The translations under genes and the position numbers were made by a program. Shown piece by piece: positions 1 through 8,116 of a DNA stretch of 64,000 nt; position 1 is the stretch's first letter, and each line of letters begins with the position of its first letter. Under the pieces are notes generated by a model. The model had not been told where the DNA came from. It saw nothing but the letters and a program-made list of their open reading frames with translations, and searched no databases. Source of the stretch: Jiella flava (GTDB lineage Bacteria; Pseudomonadota; Alphaproteobacteria; Rhizobiales; Rhizobiaceae); contig NZ_JAFMPP010000002.1 of the NCBI RefSeq assembly GCF_017349315.1, positions 124,001-188,000 of the forward strand. Direction: 5' to 3'.

Positions 1-40
1 GATGCCCCAGCCCGGCAAAGGCAAGGGGCCGATCAACGAA

Positions 41-73
41 GAGCCCGGCCGCAGGACACGGGCCGGGCTCTTT
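41..73 (-). terminator. GC-rich hairpin, probable transcription terminator
   Basis: A 10-bp perfect inverted repeat, GAGCCCGGCC/GGCCGGGCTC, flanks a 10-nt loop. It lies about 30 bp beyond the stop of the minus-strand transglycosylase gene. The T run is short on both strands (CTCTTT on plus, CTCTTCGTT on minus), so it could also serve a plus-strand gene that ends before the window. Confidence 0.55.
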
Positions 74-102
74 GGCTTCATCGCGGCGGCTCTCCCGAGC
101 GA

Positions 103-933
103 TCAGTTCGCCAGCTTGGAGGCGAAGAGGGCGAGGGCCTTCTGATAGACGCCGGCCTTGTTCCACTCGCGCAGCGCGGCGAAATTTGGCTGGCCCGGCT
201 GATAGCCGGCATTCGGCTGCCAGCCGTGCTGGCGCAGGAAGTTCGCCGTCGAGGCCAGCACGTCGGCCTTGGAGCGGATCAGATCGCGGCGGCCGTCGCC
301 ATCGCCGTCGACCGCGAAGCGCAAATAGTTCTTGGCGAGAAACTGGGTCTGACCGATTTCGCCGGCCCAGGCCCCACGCATCTGATTCGGCTGCATGTCG
401 CCGCGATCAACGATCGCCATGGCCGCCAGCAGTTCCTCGGTGAAGAAGTCGGAGCGGCGGCAGTCATAGGAGAGCGTCGCCAGCGAATTGAAGACGTTCA
501 TATTGCCGGAATTGGCGCCGAAGCCGGTTTCCATGCCCCAGATCGCAACCAGAATTTCTTTCTGCACGCCGTAGCGCCTCTCGATCGAATTCAGCAGCTG
601 GGCGTTCTGGGCGATGATCCGCTTGCCCTTCGAAACGAAGGAGGCCGGCGCGCGGCGCTTCATGAAGGCGTCGAGCGACAGGTTCATCGAATGCTGGTTG
701 CGATCCAGCCGGATGACGGTGGTGGAGTATTGCGCCGGCATCAGGGCCGACTGGATGGTGCGCTGGGAAATGCCGGCGCGAGCCGCTTCCTGCGCCATCT
801 GCTGCTTCCACTGATTGAAACCGGAAGCGGTGTTGCCGCACTGGGCCGCGACGGCTGGAAGCGCGATGGCGCTGAGCGTTGCCGCGGTCAAGCCGGCGAT
901 GGCGATCTTGGCGAGCATCGTGCGTCGGAGCAT
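103..933 (-). CDS. Lytic murein transglycosylase, MltB/SLT_2 type
   Basis: Cleaves the MurNAc-GlcNAc glycosidic bond of peptidoglycan in the periplasm, leaving 1,6-anhydro-muropeptides. The protein starts with a signal peptide (MLRRTMLAK then a hydrophobic stretch ending LPAVAA|Q) and continues with an SLT_2 domain. The catalytic glutamate lies in AIWGMETGFGANSG, and GEIGQTQFLAKNY is the typical downstream family segment. The reading frame is open to 996, but I start at the ATG at 933 because it puts the signal peptide at the N terminus. At 276 residues it is a short family member without the C-terminal peptidoglycan-binding domain found in longer rhizobial homologues. It appears monocistronic, with a hairpin just downstream. 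Confidence 0.9.
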   Translation of the reverse strand: MLRRTMLAKIAIAGLTAATLSAIALPAVAAQCGNTASGFNQWKQQMAQEAARAGISQRTIQSALMPAQYSTTVIRLDRNQHSMNLSLDAFMKRRAPASFVSKGKRIIAQNAQLLNSIERRYGVQKEILVAIWGMETGFGANSGNMNVFNSLATLSYDCRRSDFFTEELLAAMAIVDRGDMQPNQMRGAWAGEIGQTQFLAKNYLRFAVDGDGDGRRDLIRSKADVLASTANFLRQHGWQPNAGYQPGQPNFAALREWNKAGVYQKALALFASKLAN

Positions 934-1072
934 TGCGTGTTTCCTGATTCTGACGTTTTTCTTTGCGGCAAAGCCGCCCCGCTCTCTGTAATGCACGTCC
1001 TGCCTTTGTGTTCAATGAACGAAGGCGACAGAAGGCGTGCTGCTCGCGCAAGTCGAGCGGGCGTAAGGAACG

Positions 1073-1405
1073 TCAGGACCTCGGAATCTCGATGCTCTCT
1101 GTTTCCGCGATCGCCCGTTTTTTTTCTCCGGCGATCAGCATGATGTTGCGCGTATAGATGATCAGCCCGGTTGCCTGGCCGAGGATAAACACCGGGTCGC
1201 GGCGGTGCAGGGCATAGAGCAGCAGAAGCGCGCCGCCGATCAGCGAAAACGTCCAGAAGGCAAAGGGAACCACCGAGCGGCGAGCCCGCTCGGAGGCGAT
1301 CCATTGAACCAGAAATCGCGCGGTGAACATCGCCTGCGCGAAAAAGCCGAGCACGATCCACAAATCGAATTGCTCAATGAAGACGTGATAGAGATAGGAC
1401 CACAT
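1073..1405 (-). CDS. Small LAB_N-domain membrane protein (lipid-A-disaccharide synthase N-terminal-like)
   Basis: A 110-residue integral membrane protein with about three hydrophobic helices. Segments such as FFAQAMFTARFLVQWIASE, FWTFSLIGGALLLLYAL and the QATGLIIYTRN motif are typical of the LAB_N family (PF07578), which occurs fused to LpxB in some bacteria or as a separate small protein. The biochemical role of stand-alone LAB_N proteins is not established. Its ATG overlaps the stop of the upstream PAP2-GT2 gene (TGATG), so the two are probably translationally coupled. Such proteins often sit beside polyprenyl-phosphate sugar synthases and ArnT-type transferases, as here, which suggests a role in lipid-linked sugar transfer (inference). 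Confidence 0.85.
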   Translation of the reverse strand: MWSYLYHVFIEQFDLWIVLGFFAQAMFTARFLVQWIASERARRSVVPFAFWTFSLIGGALLLLYALHRRDPVFILGQATGLIIYTRNIMLIAGEKKRAIAETESIEIPRS

Positions 1406-3144
1406 CAGTCTGTCTGCTCCTGAACCGCAGTAAGATCCTCCACATGGCCCGGGCGCCGCTGACCGCGCCGGATCAGCCACCAGACGCCGAAGAGATCGAG
1501 GGCGCCGCGGGCAGCTCGATCGAAAATTCCGTAATTGGATTGGCCGAAGCGGCGCTGTCGGTCCTTCACGTCGAGATGGGCGATGGTCAAGCCTTCGCGC
1601 AAAACGAGGGCGGGCAGATAGCGATGCCAGCCGTCGAAATAGGGGAGCGTGCGAAACAGCGCGGTCGGCACCGCCTTCAGCCCGCAACCGGTGTCGCGAG
1701 TGGCGTCGTTGAGCAGCGCGGTCCGCAGACGGTTGGCCGCCCGCGACGAGAGGCGTTTGGCAAAGCGGTCGGTGCGCCCGACCCGCTGGCCGGCGACGAG
1801 GCCGCGGCTGGCGCCGCCTTGTTCCAGAAGATCCACCATCGCCGGGATGAAGGCCGGATCGTTCTGGCCGTCGCCGTCGATGGTGACGATGCAGTCGCCT
1901 TCGGCCATCAGGACGCCGGTGCGCACCGCCCCGCTCTGGCCGCTGGAGCGCTTGTGGCGGATATGGCGCACGGCAATCCCCGCCGCGCGAAGCCGCGCCA
2001 GCATCGCGGCGGTGTCGTCGCTCGATCCGTCGTCGACGACGATGATTTCGTGCCGCCTCGCCGCCAAAGCTTCGGCGATCTCGGGCACCAGGAGGGCAAG
2101 ATTGTCCGCCTCGTTCTTGGCCGGCACGACGACGGTGACCATCTCGAATGTCCGAGGCGGGCTCTTTGCGGATGCAGAATTCATCGAATAGGCCTTTGCA
2201 GAGCGGGGCGCATGGGTGTCGCCCGGGCTCGACGATGAGGGGGAGACGAGATCCTCCGGCTGGGGGCTGAGCGCGAGGCGCTCACGCAGGCGGTTCCGGA
2301 TCCGCCGAAAACCGGCGTCGATCGCAGCGCCTCTTTCACCGAGGAGGAGCGGCCTCAGGATCACGATGGTCGCCAAGACCAGGATCCAGGACATCAACAC
2401 GTCCGACAGGAAGTGTCCGCCGGCGGCGATCCGGTTGATCGAGACCAAGCCGGCGATGGTGCCGAGGCCAAGGGCGACGATCGGACGCTCGCTGCGCGGC
2501 GCGATAAAGACGAGCGCCAGGATCGCCGCGGCCGAGGCGGCTTCGCCTGACGAGAAGGAGCAATTGCCGACGCACTGGCCGCCAAGGTGCCAGATCGGGG
2601 TGAAGTCGAGATGGCCGCCAAATTCCGCGACATTGCGCGGGCGCACCCGGCCGAAGGTGTTTTTCAGGATCGAGTTGACGATGAGGCCGGGGCCGATCGC
2701 ATAGACGGCGAGAATGAACAGCCCTTGGCTTGGACGCAGCAAGAAACGCGGCGGCCGGGTGACAAGCGCGGCGATGATCGCCGCAAGGCTTGCCACGACC
2801 ACCAGCGCTGTCATCGCATTGCCAAATCTGCGCACGATACCGAGCTGGACGTCGCTCGCATCGGGAAAGCCGAGGCCCGGCTGGTAAAACAGCCCGCTGA
2901 CGCGCGTGTCGATGCCGGGGAAGATCAGGAAGACGAGGCTGACGGCGATGAGAGCGAAAATCACCGACAGGACAGGGCGCGCGGCGATGGACGCAAGCGG
3001 CGAACCTGGCGCCTGCCGAGGCGCCGGCAAAGATGGCCGCCCGGCCGGTTGATGGCCGTCTGCCCGAGGCTTTGTATCGGTCTCGTCTGATGCTGCAAGA
3101 CGCTCTGCGGAAAGCCGAGCGGAGGGATCGATCCCTACGTCCAT
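1405..3144 (-). CDS. PAP2-family lipid phosphatase fused to GT2 (polyprenyl-phosphate sugar synthase-like) glycosyltransferase
   Basis: One uninterrupted 579-codon frame encodes two enzymes. Residues about 50-270 are a membrane PAP2 phosphatase: motif 1 is KNTFGRVRPR (161-170), motif 2 is SFSSGEA (196-202, with Glu where SGH is common), and motif 3 is NRIAAGGHFLSDV (237-249, R238, H244, D248). A low-complexity linker (about 285-330) leads to a GT2 domain with VVVPAKNEADNL, VDDGSSDD and TIDGDGQND (the DxD-type site), as in dolichyl-phosphate mannose synthase, ArnC and RgtE. An internal Met at 321 could initiate the GT2 part alone. Rhizobia carry lpxE (lipid A 1-phosphatase) and rgtE (dodecaprenyl-P-GalA synthase) as neighbours, so this may be their fusion. 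The substrate is unproven. It is coupled to the LAB_N gene and divergent from a GT83 gene. Confidence 0.85.
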   Translation of the reverse strand: MDVGIDPSARLSAERLAASDETDTKPRADGHQPAGRPSLPAPRQAPGSPLASIAARPVLSVIFALIAVSLVFLIFPGIDTRVSGLFYQPGLGFPDASDVQLGIVRRFGNAMTALVVVASLAAIIAALVTRPPRFLLRPSQGLFILAVYAIGPGLIVNSILKNTFGRVRPRNVAEFGGHLDFTPIWHLGGQCVGNCSFSSGEAASAAAILALVFIAPRSERPIVALGLGTIAGLVSINRIAAGGHFLSDVLMSWILVLATIVILRPLLLGERGAAIDAGFRRIRNRLRERLALSPQPEDLVSPSSSSPGDTHAPRSAKAYSMNSASAKSPPRTFEMVTVVVPAKNEADNLALLVPEIAEALAARRHEIIVVDDGSSDDTAAMLARLRAAGIAVRHIRHKRSSGQSGAVRTGVLMAEGDCIVTIDGDGQNDPAFIPAMVDLLEQGGASRGLVAGQRVGRTDRFAKRLSSRAANRLRTALLNDATRDTGCGLKAVPTALFRTLPYFDGWHRYLPALVLREGLTIAHLDVKDRQRRFGQSNYGIFDRAARGALDLFGVWWLIRRGQRRPGHVEDLTAVQEQTD

Positions 3145-3283
3145 TCAAACTTTCCTTGCACTTCGCCGCGACTTTGGCCACTCGGTGGGACGCCTGGACC
3201 CGCCCGCTGCGTCGCTCGCCAATTGGCGCGACGTCGCAGTCCGAAGGGAAGCACCGCCTTTAGATGTTCTACTCGAAGCCAAA

Positions 3284-4792
3284 ATGACACTTCCGACAAT
3301 CGACCTTCGCGACCCCCGCAAACGTCCGGCCGAGCGGTTTCAGGACCGCTCCTTCGGCATTGGATGGCTGCTGGCCGTCCTGGCCGCGATCGCCATCTTG
3401 CGGCTCATCGCGCTTTTCCTGTCGCCAAGCGAACTCGGCTTCGATGAAGCCCAGTATTTCCTCTGGTCGCAGCATTTCGACTTCGGCTATTTCACCAAGC
3501 CGCCGTTGATCGCCTGGACCATCGCCGCGGAAACCAAGGTCTGCGGAACGGGCGCGGCGTGTGTGCGCTCGCTTGTGCCGCTTGTCAACTGTGCAACGGC
3601 CCTTGTTCTCGCGCTTTTGGCGCGCCGACTTTACGGCGCGGCGACCGGCTTCTGGACGGGCGTCTTTTTCGCCATCATGCCGGGCATTGCCGTTTCGTCA
3701 TTTCTGATGACGACGGATCCCTTGCTTCTGTTTTTCTGGAGCCTCGCGCTCTACGCCGTCATTGGGCAGCTCGATGCGCCCGGCATCAAGCCGGCGCTGC
3801 TGTTCGGCATCGCGGCGGGGCTCGGCCTCAATGCCAAATATGCAATGATCTATCTGCCGGCGCTGGTCGCTTTCGCTACGGTGGTGATGCCAAAGTTGCG
3901 GGCGAAGATCTGGCGCCGCGAGAGCCTGCTGGCGCTTGCCGTGATGCTCGTCTTGATCGCGCCGAACCTCATCTGGAACGGGCTGCACGGTTTTGCGACC
4001 TTCGAACACACCGCTCACGACAATATCGGCTGGAGTCTGGCGCGGCTGAACGCCCAGAAGGGCTTTGAATTTCTCGGCGCGCAGTTCGGCATTGCCGGGC
4101 CGGTGATCTTCGGTGCGATGGTGAATGCGCTGGTTCTGCGCGCCCGAACCGAAGCGCCGCGCACCGACGTCCTGCTGCTTCTTCTGTCCTGGCCGATCCT
4201 TTTCGCCATCACGGTCCAGGGCTTCCTCGCTCAGGCCAACGTCAATTGGGGCGCCACCGCCTATCCAGCCGGTGTCATCGTCGCGACGGCCCTTGTCATC
4301 CGTCATCGCTGGCGGTTTTTCTTCTGGACCAATCTGATCGTCTGCGGCGCGCTCTCGCTGGCGCTTCTCGCCGGAACAGCCTTCTTCGACCCGGCAATGG
4401 CGCCGCGGGCCGGCAAGCAACTGCGCCAGATGGCCGGCTGGAACGAGACGGCTGACAATCTGCAAGCCTTTGCCGACAAGGCCGGCGCGGCGCGTATCGT
4501 CGTCGAGGGCCGGGCGCTGACGGCGGGCATCGCTTATGCGATGCGCGATGCCGGCCTGCCGGTGCTGACCTATCTGCCGAAAGGGGACGGTCCGAGCGAC
4601 GGCTTCCAGATGGATCGTCCTTGGAACGGCGACGACGTGCGCGCCGGCACGCTGCTTTTCGGTTTTGACGCAGACGCCGCCAAGCGCCTCGGCGCCCACC
4701 AGCTGGGCAGCATCGGCGCGCCGCTTTATTCCAGCCGGACCGGAACGATGCCGGTCTACGGCTTTTCGGCGGACGGCGGCGACAAGCCGTAA
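3284..4792 (+). CDS. ArnT/Rgt-like integral membrane glycosyltransferase (GT39/GT83 superfamily)
   Basis: A 502-residue polytopic membrane protein with about ten or more hydrophobic helices and a soluble periplasmic C-terminal domain. The acidic catalytic pair is in FDEAQYF (D54, E55) after the first helix, as in ArnT and the rhizobial galacturonosyltransferases RgtA-D/F. These enzymes use a polyprenyl-phosphate sugar as donor and modify lipid A or LPS core on the periplasmic face. The ATG at 3284 puts the first helix 25-30 residues in; the frame is open from 3185. The gene is divergent from the PAP2-GT2 fusion across a 139-bp gap, which suggests that the fusion makes the donor used here (inference). 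Donor and acceptor cannot be read from sequence. Confidence 0.85.
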   Translation: MTLPTIDLRDPRKRPAERFQDRSFGIGWLLAVLAAIAILRLIALFLSPSELGFDEAQYFLWSQHFDFGYFTKPPLIAWTIAAETKVCGTGAACVRSLVPLVNCATALVLALLARRLYGAATGFWTGVFFAIMPGIAVSSFLMTTDPLLLFFWSLALYAVIGQLDAPGIKPALLFGIAAGLGLNAKYAMIYLPALVAFATVVMPKLRAKIWRRESLLALAVMLVLIAPNLIWNGLHGFATFEHTAHDNIGWSLARLNAQKGFEFLGAQFGIAGPVIFGAMVNALVLRARTEAPRTDVLLLLLSWPILFAITVQGFLAQANVNWGATAYPAGVIVATALVIRHRWRFFFWTNLIVCGALSLALLAGTAFFDPAMAPRAGKQLRQMAGWNETADNLQAFADKAGAARIVVEGRALTAGIAYAMRDAGLPVLTYLPKGDGPSDGFQMDRPWNGDDVRAGTLLFGFDADAAKRLGAHQLGSIGAPLYSSRTGTMPVYGFSADGGDKP

Positions 4793-4862
4793 AGGCGGCT
4801 TTGCAGGCTTGTGTGCCGAGCGTCCGACAGGACGGACACAGGACGCGCGATCTGATTGATAC

Positions 4863-4912
4863 GACGCATCGTGCTTTGCCGAAAATCGATTCCGATTGTC
4901 GGGCCGATGCTG
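4863..4912. repeat. REP-like palindromic element, copy 1
   Basis: Full-length unit with the leader GACGCATCGTGCTTTG followed by the palindromic core CCGAAAATCG-ATTC-CGATTGTCGG and the tail GCCGATGCTGT. One core base differs from perfect symmetry. It lies between two convergent genes, and copy 53601-53650 is nearly identical over the leader and core. Confidence 0.8.
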
Positions 4913-4935
4913 TCGGCCGTCGACATAAACGCGTG

Positions 4936-5142
4936 CTATTGGTCGCCGAGCTTCATGTCCGGGGCGTAGTCCTTGCCGGAGACGATCTTGGTCACCGCCT
5001 GGCCGCAGCGCATCGCCTTGGTCTCGGCGTCGAAGGCGTAGCTCGGCGCGCCGTAGAGCTCCCAGCCCTTGGAGAGGGCCAGCGAGATCTTGTGGCAGAA
5101 GCTGGCGTCGTCGGGGCCGGTGAGGAAGCGATAGAGTTTCAT
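4936..5142 (-). CDS. DUF1737 domain-containing protein
   Basis: A 68-residue soluble protein whose first half (MKLYRFLTGPDDASFCHKI, then KGWELYGAPSYAFD) matches the DUF1737 family of small alphaproteobacterial proteins. The family's function is unknown. It starts 18 bp downstream of... on the minus strand it follows no upstream partner closely except by lying immediately before the CoA ester lyase in coordinate order: lyase stop at 5161, then this gene's start at 5142. The two are therefore probably co-transcribed with the lyase first. No signal peptide or membrane helix is visible. Confidence 0.85.
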   Translation of the reverse strand: MKLYRFLTGPDDASFCHKISLALSKGWELYGAPSYAFDAETKAMRCGQAVTKIVSGKDYAPDMKLGDQ

Positions 5143-5160
5143 GGGCGTCGGCCTTTCTGG

Positions 5161-6039
5161 TCAGGCGGTCGCGGTTGCGGCCGCGCGCGCGGCGATCGCG
5201 TCGCGCTGGGCGAGCACGCGGCGGGCTTCGGTGAGATGCAGGCGTTCAATCATCCGGCCGTCGATCTGGATGACGGCGCGCTCGGCGTTTTCCGGGTGCT
5301 CGAAGGCCGCGAGGATCTTTTGCGCCGCGAGGACGTCGGTTTCGCTCGGAGCAAAGGCGGTGTTGGCGGGCGCAATCTGAGCAGGGTGGATCAGCGATTT
5401 GCCATCAAAGCCCATGCGCCGGCCTGCCGCGCATTCGCGGGCAAATCCGTCCGGATCGCGAAAATCGCTATAGATGCCGTCGAGAACGAACAGGCCGTTC
5501 GCTTTTGCCGCCAGCACGATCTGCATCAGCCAGGGCAAGAGTTCGGTGCGCTCGGCATCGGGGCGGATGTTGGTCGTAAGCTGGATGTCGTTCGGGCCGA
5601 CGACGAGCGCCGAAAGCCGTCCGCGCACGCCCTTGCGGGCGATTTTCTCGGCCTTAACGATCCCGAGCGGCGTCTCGATCATCGCCCATAGCCGGAGCTT
5701 GGCCGGCGCGTCCATCTCATCGAGCGCGCGGGCGGCTTCGCTCAGCTGGTCGGCGTCCTCGACCTTTGGCAAAAGCACGGCATCGACTCCGGCCCCGCGG
5801 GCCATCAACAGGTCTTCGGTGCCTTCGCTGGTATCCAGCGGATTGATGCGCACCGCCCGCAGGCCGGTGAACCGCCGCGCCGCCAGATGCTCGCGAAGCA
5901 TCTCGCGCGCCTCCGCCTTGGCCCGCGGCGCGACGGCGTCCTCCAGATCGTAGATGACGACGTCGGCTGGCAGGGCGTCGGACTTTTCCAGCGCGCGGCG
6001 ATTGACGGCGGGAACGAAGAGGAGGGAACGGCACAGCAT
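5161..6039 (-). CDS. HpcH/HpaI aldolase/citrate lyase-family CoA ester lyase
   Basis: A 292-residue TIM-barrel enzyme of the CitE/malyl-CoA lyase family, which splits or forms beta-hydroxyacyl-CoA esters using a divalent metal. Family signatures are [17 protein letters not shown] near the N terminus, DLEDAVAP, the arginine in RINPLDT, the glutamate in [10 protein letters not shown], and GPNDIQL and KSLIHPAQI towards the C terminus. The start at 6039 is the first Met of the conserved N terminus; the longer open frame upstream runs into the divergent leuD region and is not used. DUF1737 follows 18 bp downstream. The substrate could be malyl-, methylmalyl- or citramalyl-CoA, or the enzyme could be a malyl-CoA thioesterase; sequence alone does not decide. 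Confidence 0.88.
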   Translation of the reverse strand: MLCRSLLFVPAVNRRALEKSDALPADVVIYDLEDAVAPRAKAEAREMLREHLAARRFTGLRAVRINPLDTSEGTEDLLMARGAGVDAVLLPKVEDADQLSEAARALDEMDAPAKLRLWAMIETPLGIVKAEKIARKGVRGRLSALVVGPNDIQLTTNIRPDAERTELLPWLMQIVLAAKANGLFVLDGIYSDFRDPDGFARECAAGRRMGFDGKSLIHPAQIAPANTAFAPSETDVLAAQKILAAFEHPENAERAVIQIDGRMIERLHLTEARRVLAQRDAIAARAAATATA

Positions 6040-6156
6040 CGATGGGGACTCGTCGGACCGGGTGGGCGATGGGGCAAAGGATGGCGAGAATTGCCTCACT
6101 TCCTGCATCGGAGTAAGGGCTTGCGCAAGCTTCGACGCGACGAGGAGGTAAGACCG

Positions 6157-6762
6157 ATGCAGAAGTTCGACAAGCTGACCGGCGTGGCAGCGCCGCTGCC
6201 GATCGTCAATGTCGATACCGACATGATCATCCCGAAGGACTATCTGAAGACGATCAAGCGCACCGGCCTCGGCAAGGGGCTCTTCGCCGAGCTGCGTTAC
6301 AAAGAGGATGGTTCGGATAATCCGGATTTCGTGCTCAACAAGCCGGCCTATTGCGGCGCCGAGATCCTGGTCGCGGGCGACAATTTCGGCTGTGGCTCGT
6401 CGCGCGAGCATGCCCCCTGGGCGCTGCTCGACTTCGGCATTCGCTGTGTGATTTCGACGTCCTTCGCCGACATCTTCTACAATAATTGCTTCAAGAACGG
6501 CATTTTGCCGATCCGGGTGACGCCGGAGCAGCTTGCTTTGCTGATGGACGACGCCGAGCGGGGGGCGAATGCGCGCATCACCGTCGATCTGGAAAATCAA
6601 ACGATCGCCGGCCCCGACGGCGGCGAGATTTCCTTCGAGATCGATTCCTTCCGCCGCCATTGCCTGCTGAACGGTCTCGACGACATCGGTCTGACGCTCG
6701 AGCGCGTCGACAAGATCGCCGCCTTCGAGGACAGCTTGGCCGGTGAGCGGCCCTGGGCTTAA
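6157..6762 (+). CDS. leuD: 3-isopropylmalate dehydratase small subunit
   Basis: Small (swivelling-domain) subunit of isopropylmalate isomerase, which with the LeuC Fe-S subunit converts 2- to 3-isopropylmalate in leucine synthesis. At 201 residues it has normal length. The signature [20 protein letters not shown] is intact, as are the N-terminal [13 protein letters not shown] and the [11 protein letters not shown] segment. The ATG at 6157 follows a strong Shine-Dalgarno GAGGAGGT at 6142-6149. It is transcribed away from the CoA ester lyase. leuC and leuB are not in this window, so the leucine genes are split, as is usual in this order. Confidence 0.97.
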   Translation: MQKFDKLTGVAAPLPIVNVDTDMIIPKDYLKTIKRTGLGKGLFAELRYKEDGSDNPDFVLNKPAYCGAEILVAGDNFGCGSSREHAPWALLDFGIRCVISTSFADIFYNNCFKNGILPIRVTPEQLALLMDDAERGANARITVDLENQTIAGPDGGEISFEIDSFRRHCLLNGLDDIGLTLERVDKIAAFEDSLAGERPWA

Positions 6763-6919
6763 GCTCGAAGCCAGCCGGCTCCGCTATTGAGGGTGATCCG
6801 GCGACGGTGATCCGGGGCGCGAAAGCGGTGCCGGACGGTTCGGTTCTGCAAATCGGTGAAAACCGTCCGTTTCGGGTGTTGACGCGCCGCCCGAAATCGT
6901 CAAAGAAGGCGCCCGCAGC

Positions 6920-6994
<75 letters not shown>

Positions 6995-7196
6995 GCGATG
7001 TTCCCAGATAATTCGTGTGTCGACGGTGCTTTGGGTGATGGCGCCGGCGCGCCGGTCAAACCGTTAGCAGCACCGCAATTATGGCGCTGGCGCCGCGATG
7101 CTCATCGGTGCATACTACACTGCGTCGTGGGAGTGCCATGTGTCCGAGTGGACGCACAGGAAGCGCTTTAACTCATTGATTTTCCATTCCATTCTG

Positions 7197-7224
7197 TGCC
7201 GGAAATCGATTTCGATTTCCAGTC
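7197..7224. repeat. REP-like palindromic element, short copy 2
   Basis: The core GGAAATCGA-TT-TCGATTTCC (7201-7220) is a perfect 9-bp inverted repeat with a 2-nt spacer. It resembles the core of the other copies but lacks the leader and the GCCGATGC tail. It sits between tRNA-Thr and the pseudophosphatase gene, 37 bp before its start. Confidence 0.55.
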
Positions 7225-7256
7225 TGATGGGATGAGATCGGTGGCTGGAGGACGTC

Positions 7257-7865
7257 TTGGTTGCTTCGTTTCAAACGCTGTCGATGCTGAATGGGGAGGG
7301 GGATCGCTGGCCCTGCCGGATGCTGATCTGCGGCCAGTCCGAGGCCCGGAGGTTTCACGCCGACATCGATCCCACCCACGTCTTGTCGATCGTGACCCCG
7401 GGTCGGTCCTATCTCGGTCCCAAGGACGTTGCGCCGGATCATCACCTGAAGGTGGCGTTCGACGACGTCGAAAGCCCTGGCTCGCCCGGCGCGCCGACGC
7501 GGGAGATCGTCGAGACAATCGTCGCCTGGGCGGCCGGCCTGCCGGCGTCTGCGCGGCTGTGTCTGCATGGCCTGCAGGGTGTGCGGCGGGCGCCGGCCAT
7601 TGGTCTCGGTCTCCTCGCCGGGGCAGCCGCGCCGGGGCAGGCGGCGGCGGCCCTGCCGACCTTCTGCCGCCATGCGCCAACGCCGAATCTGCTCGTCGTC
7701 AGCCTCTTCGATGAGGTTTGGGGCCTTCAGGGCGGGTTGATCGACGCCTGTGAAGCCCGCTTCGTTCCGAGCGTGGCGACGCTGCGGCGGCGGACCGAAT
7801 CTGATCATGGCGATTTCGCCTTCGACATGCTGATTGGCGGGGCCGAACGGGCTGGTCACGGCTGA
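7257..7865 (+). CDS. Protein tyrosine phosphatase-like protein lacking the catalytic cysteine
   Basis: A 202-residue soluble protein. Its order of segments matches the small alphaproteobacterial tyrosine phosphatase family (COG5350-like, from memory): ICGQSEA, THVLSIVTPG, the HHLKVAFDDVESP stretch holding the usual general-acid Asp region, EIVETIVAWA, the P-loop position, and finally PNLLVVSLFDE. In active members the P-loop reads HCxxGxSRS; here it reads LHGLQGVRRAPA, so Cys is Gly and the following Ser/Thr is Ala, while the loop Gly and Arg remain. It is therefore probably a non-catalytic pseudophosphatase (inference). The TTG start at 7257 is supported by GGAGG at 7247-7251. It stands alone, between tRNA-Thr and the polysaccharide export gene. 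Confidence 0.65.
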   Translation: MVASFQTLSMLNGEGDRWPCRMLICGQSEARRFHADIDPTHVLSIVTPGRSYLGPKDVAPDHHLKVAFDDVESPGSPGAPTREIVETIVAWAAGLPASARLCLHGLQGVRRAPAIGLGLLAGAAAPGQAAAALPTFCRHAPTPNLLVVSLFDEVWGLQGGLIDACEARFVPSVATLRRRTESDHGDFAFDMLIGGAERAGHG

Positions 7866-8116
7866 TTGTCGCTGCACCTTCGCGCTATGGTTGGCGGCTC
7901 TGTGGCAAAATGCCAACAGGCATGCAGCAAACCGTCGTCTTGAGGAGACGAAACTGGTCTCTGTTTACCCTCCAAGTGTACCGGTGTGGCACAAGGCGGC
8001 GCGTGCGTCACGGGACTCGCGATACCGGCGTCCGATATCGACAGAGCGGTCGCGGGGTCGTCTCGCATGCGTGAATGTGTTTGCAGGCCAGAACGGCTTG
8101 CGTGGAGAGACGTTGA

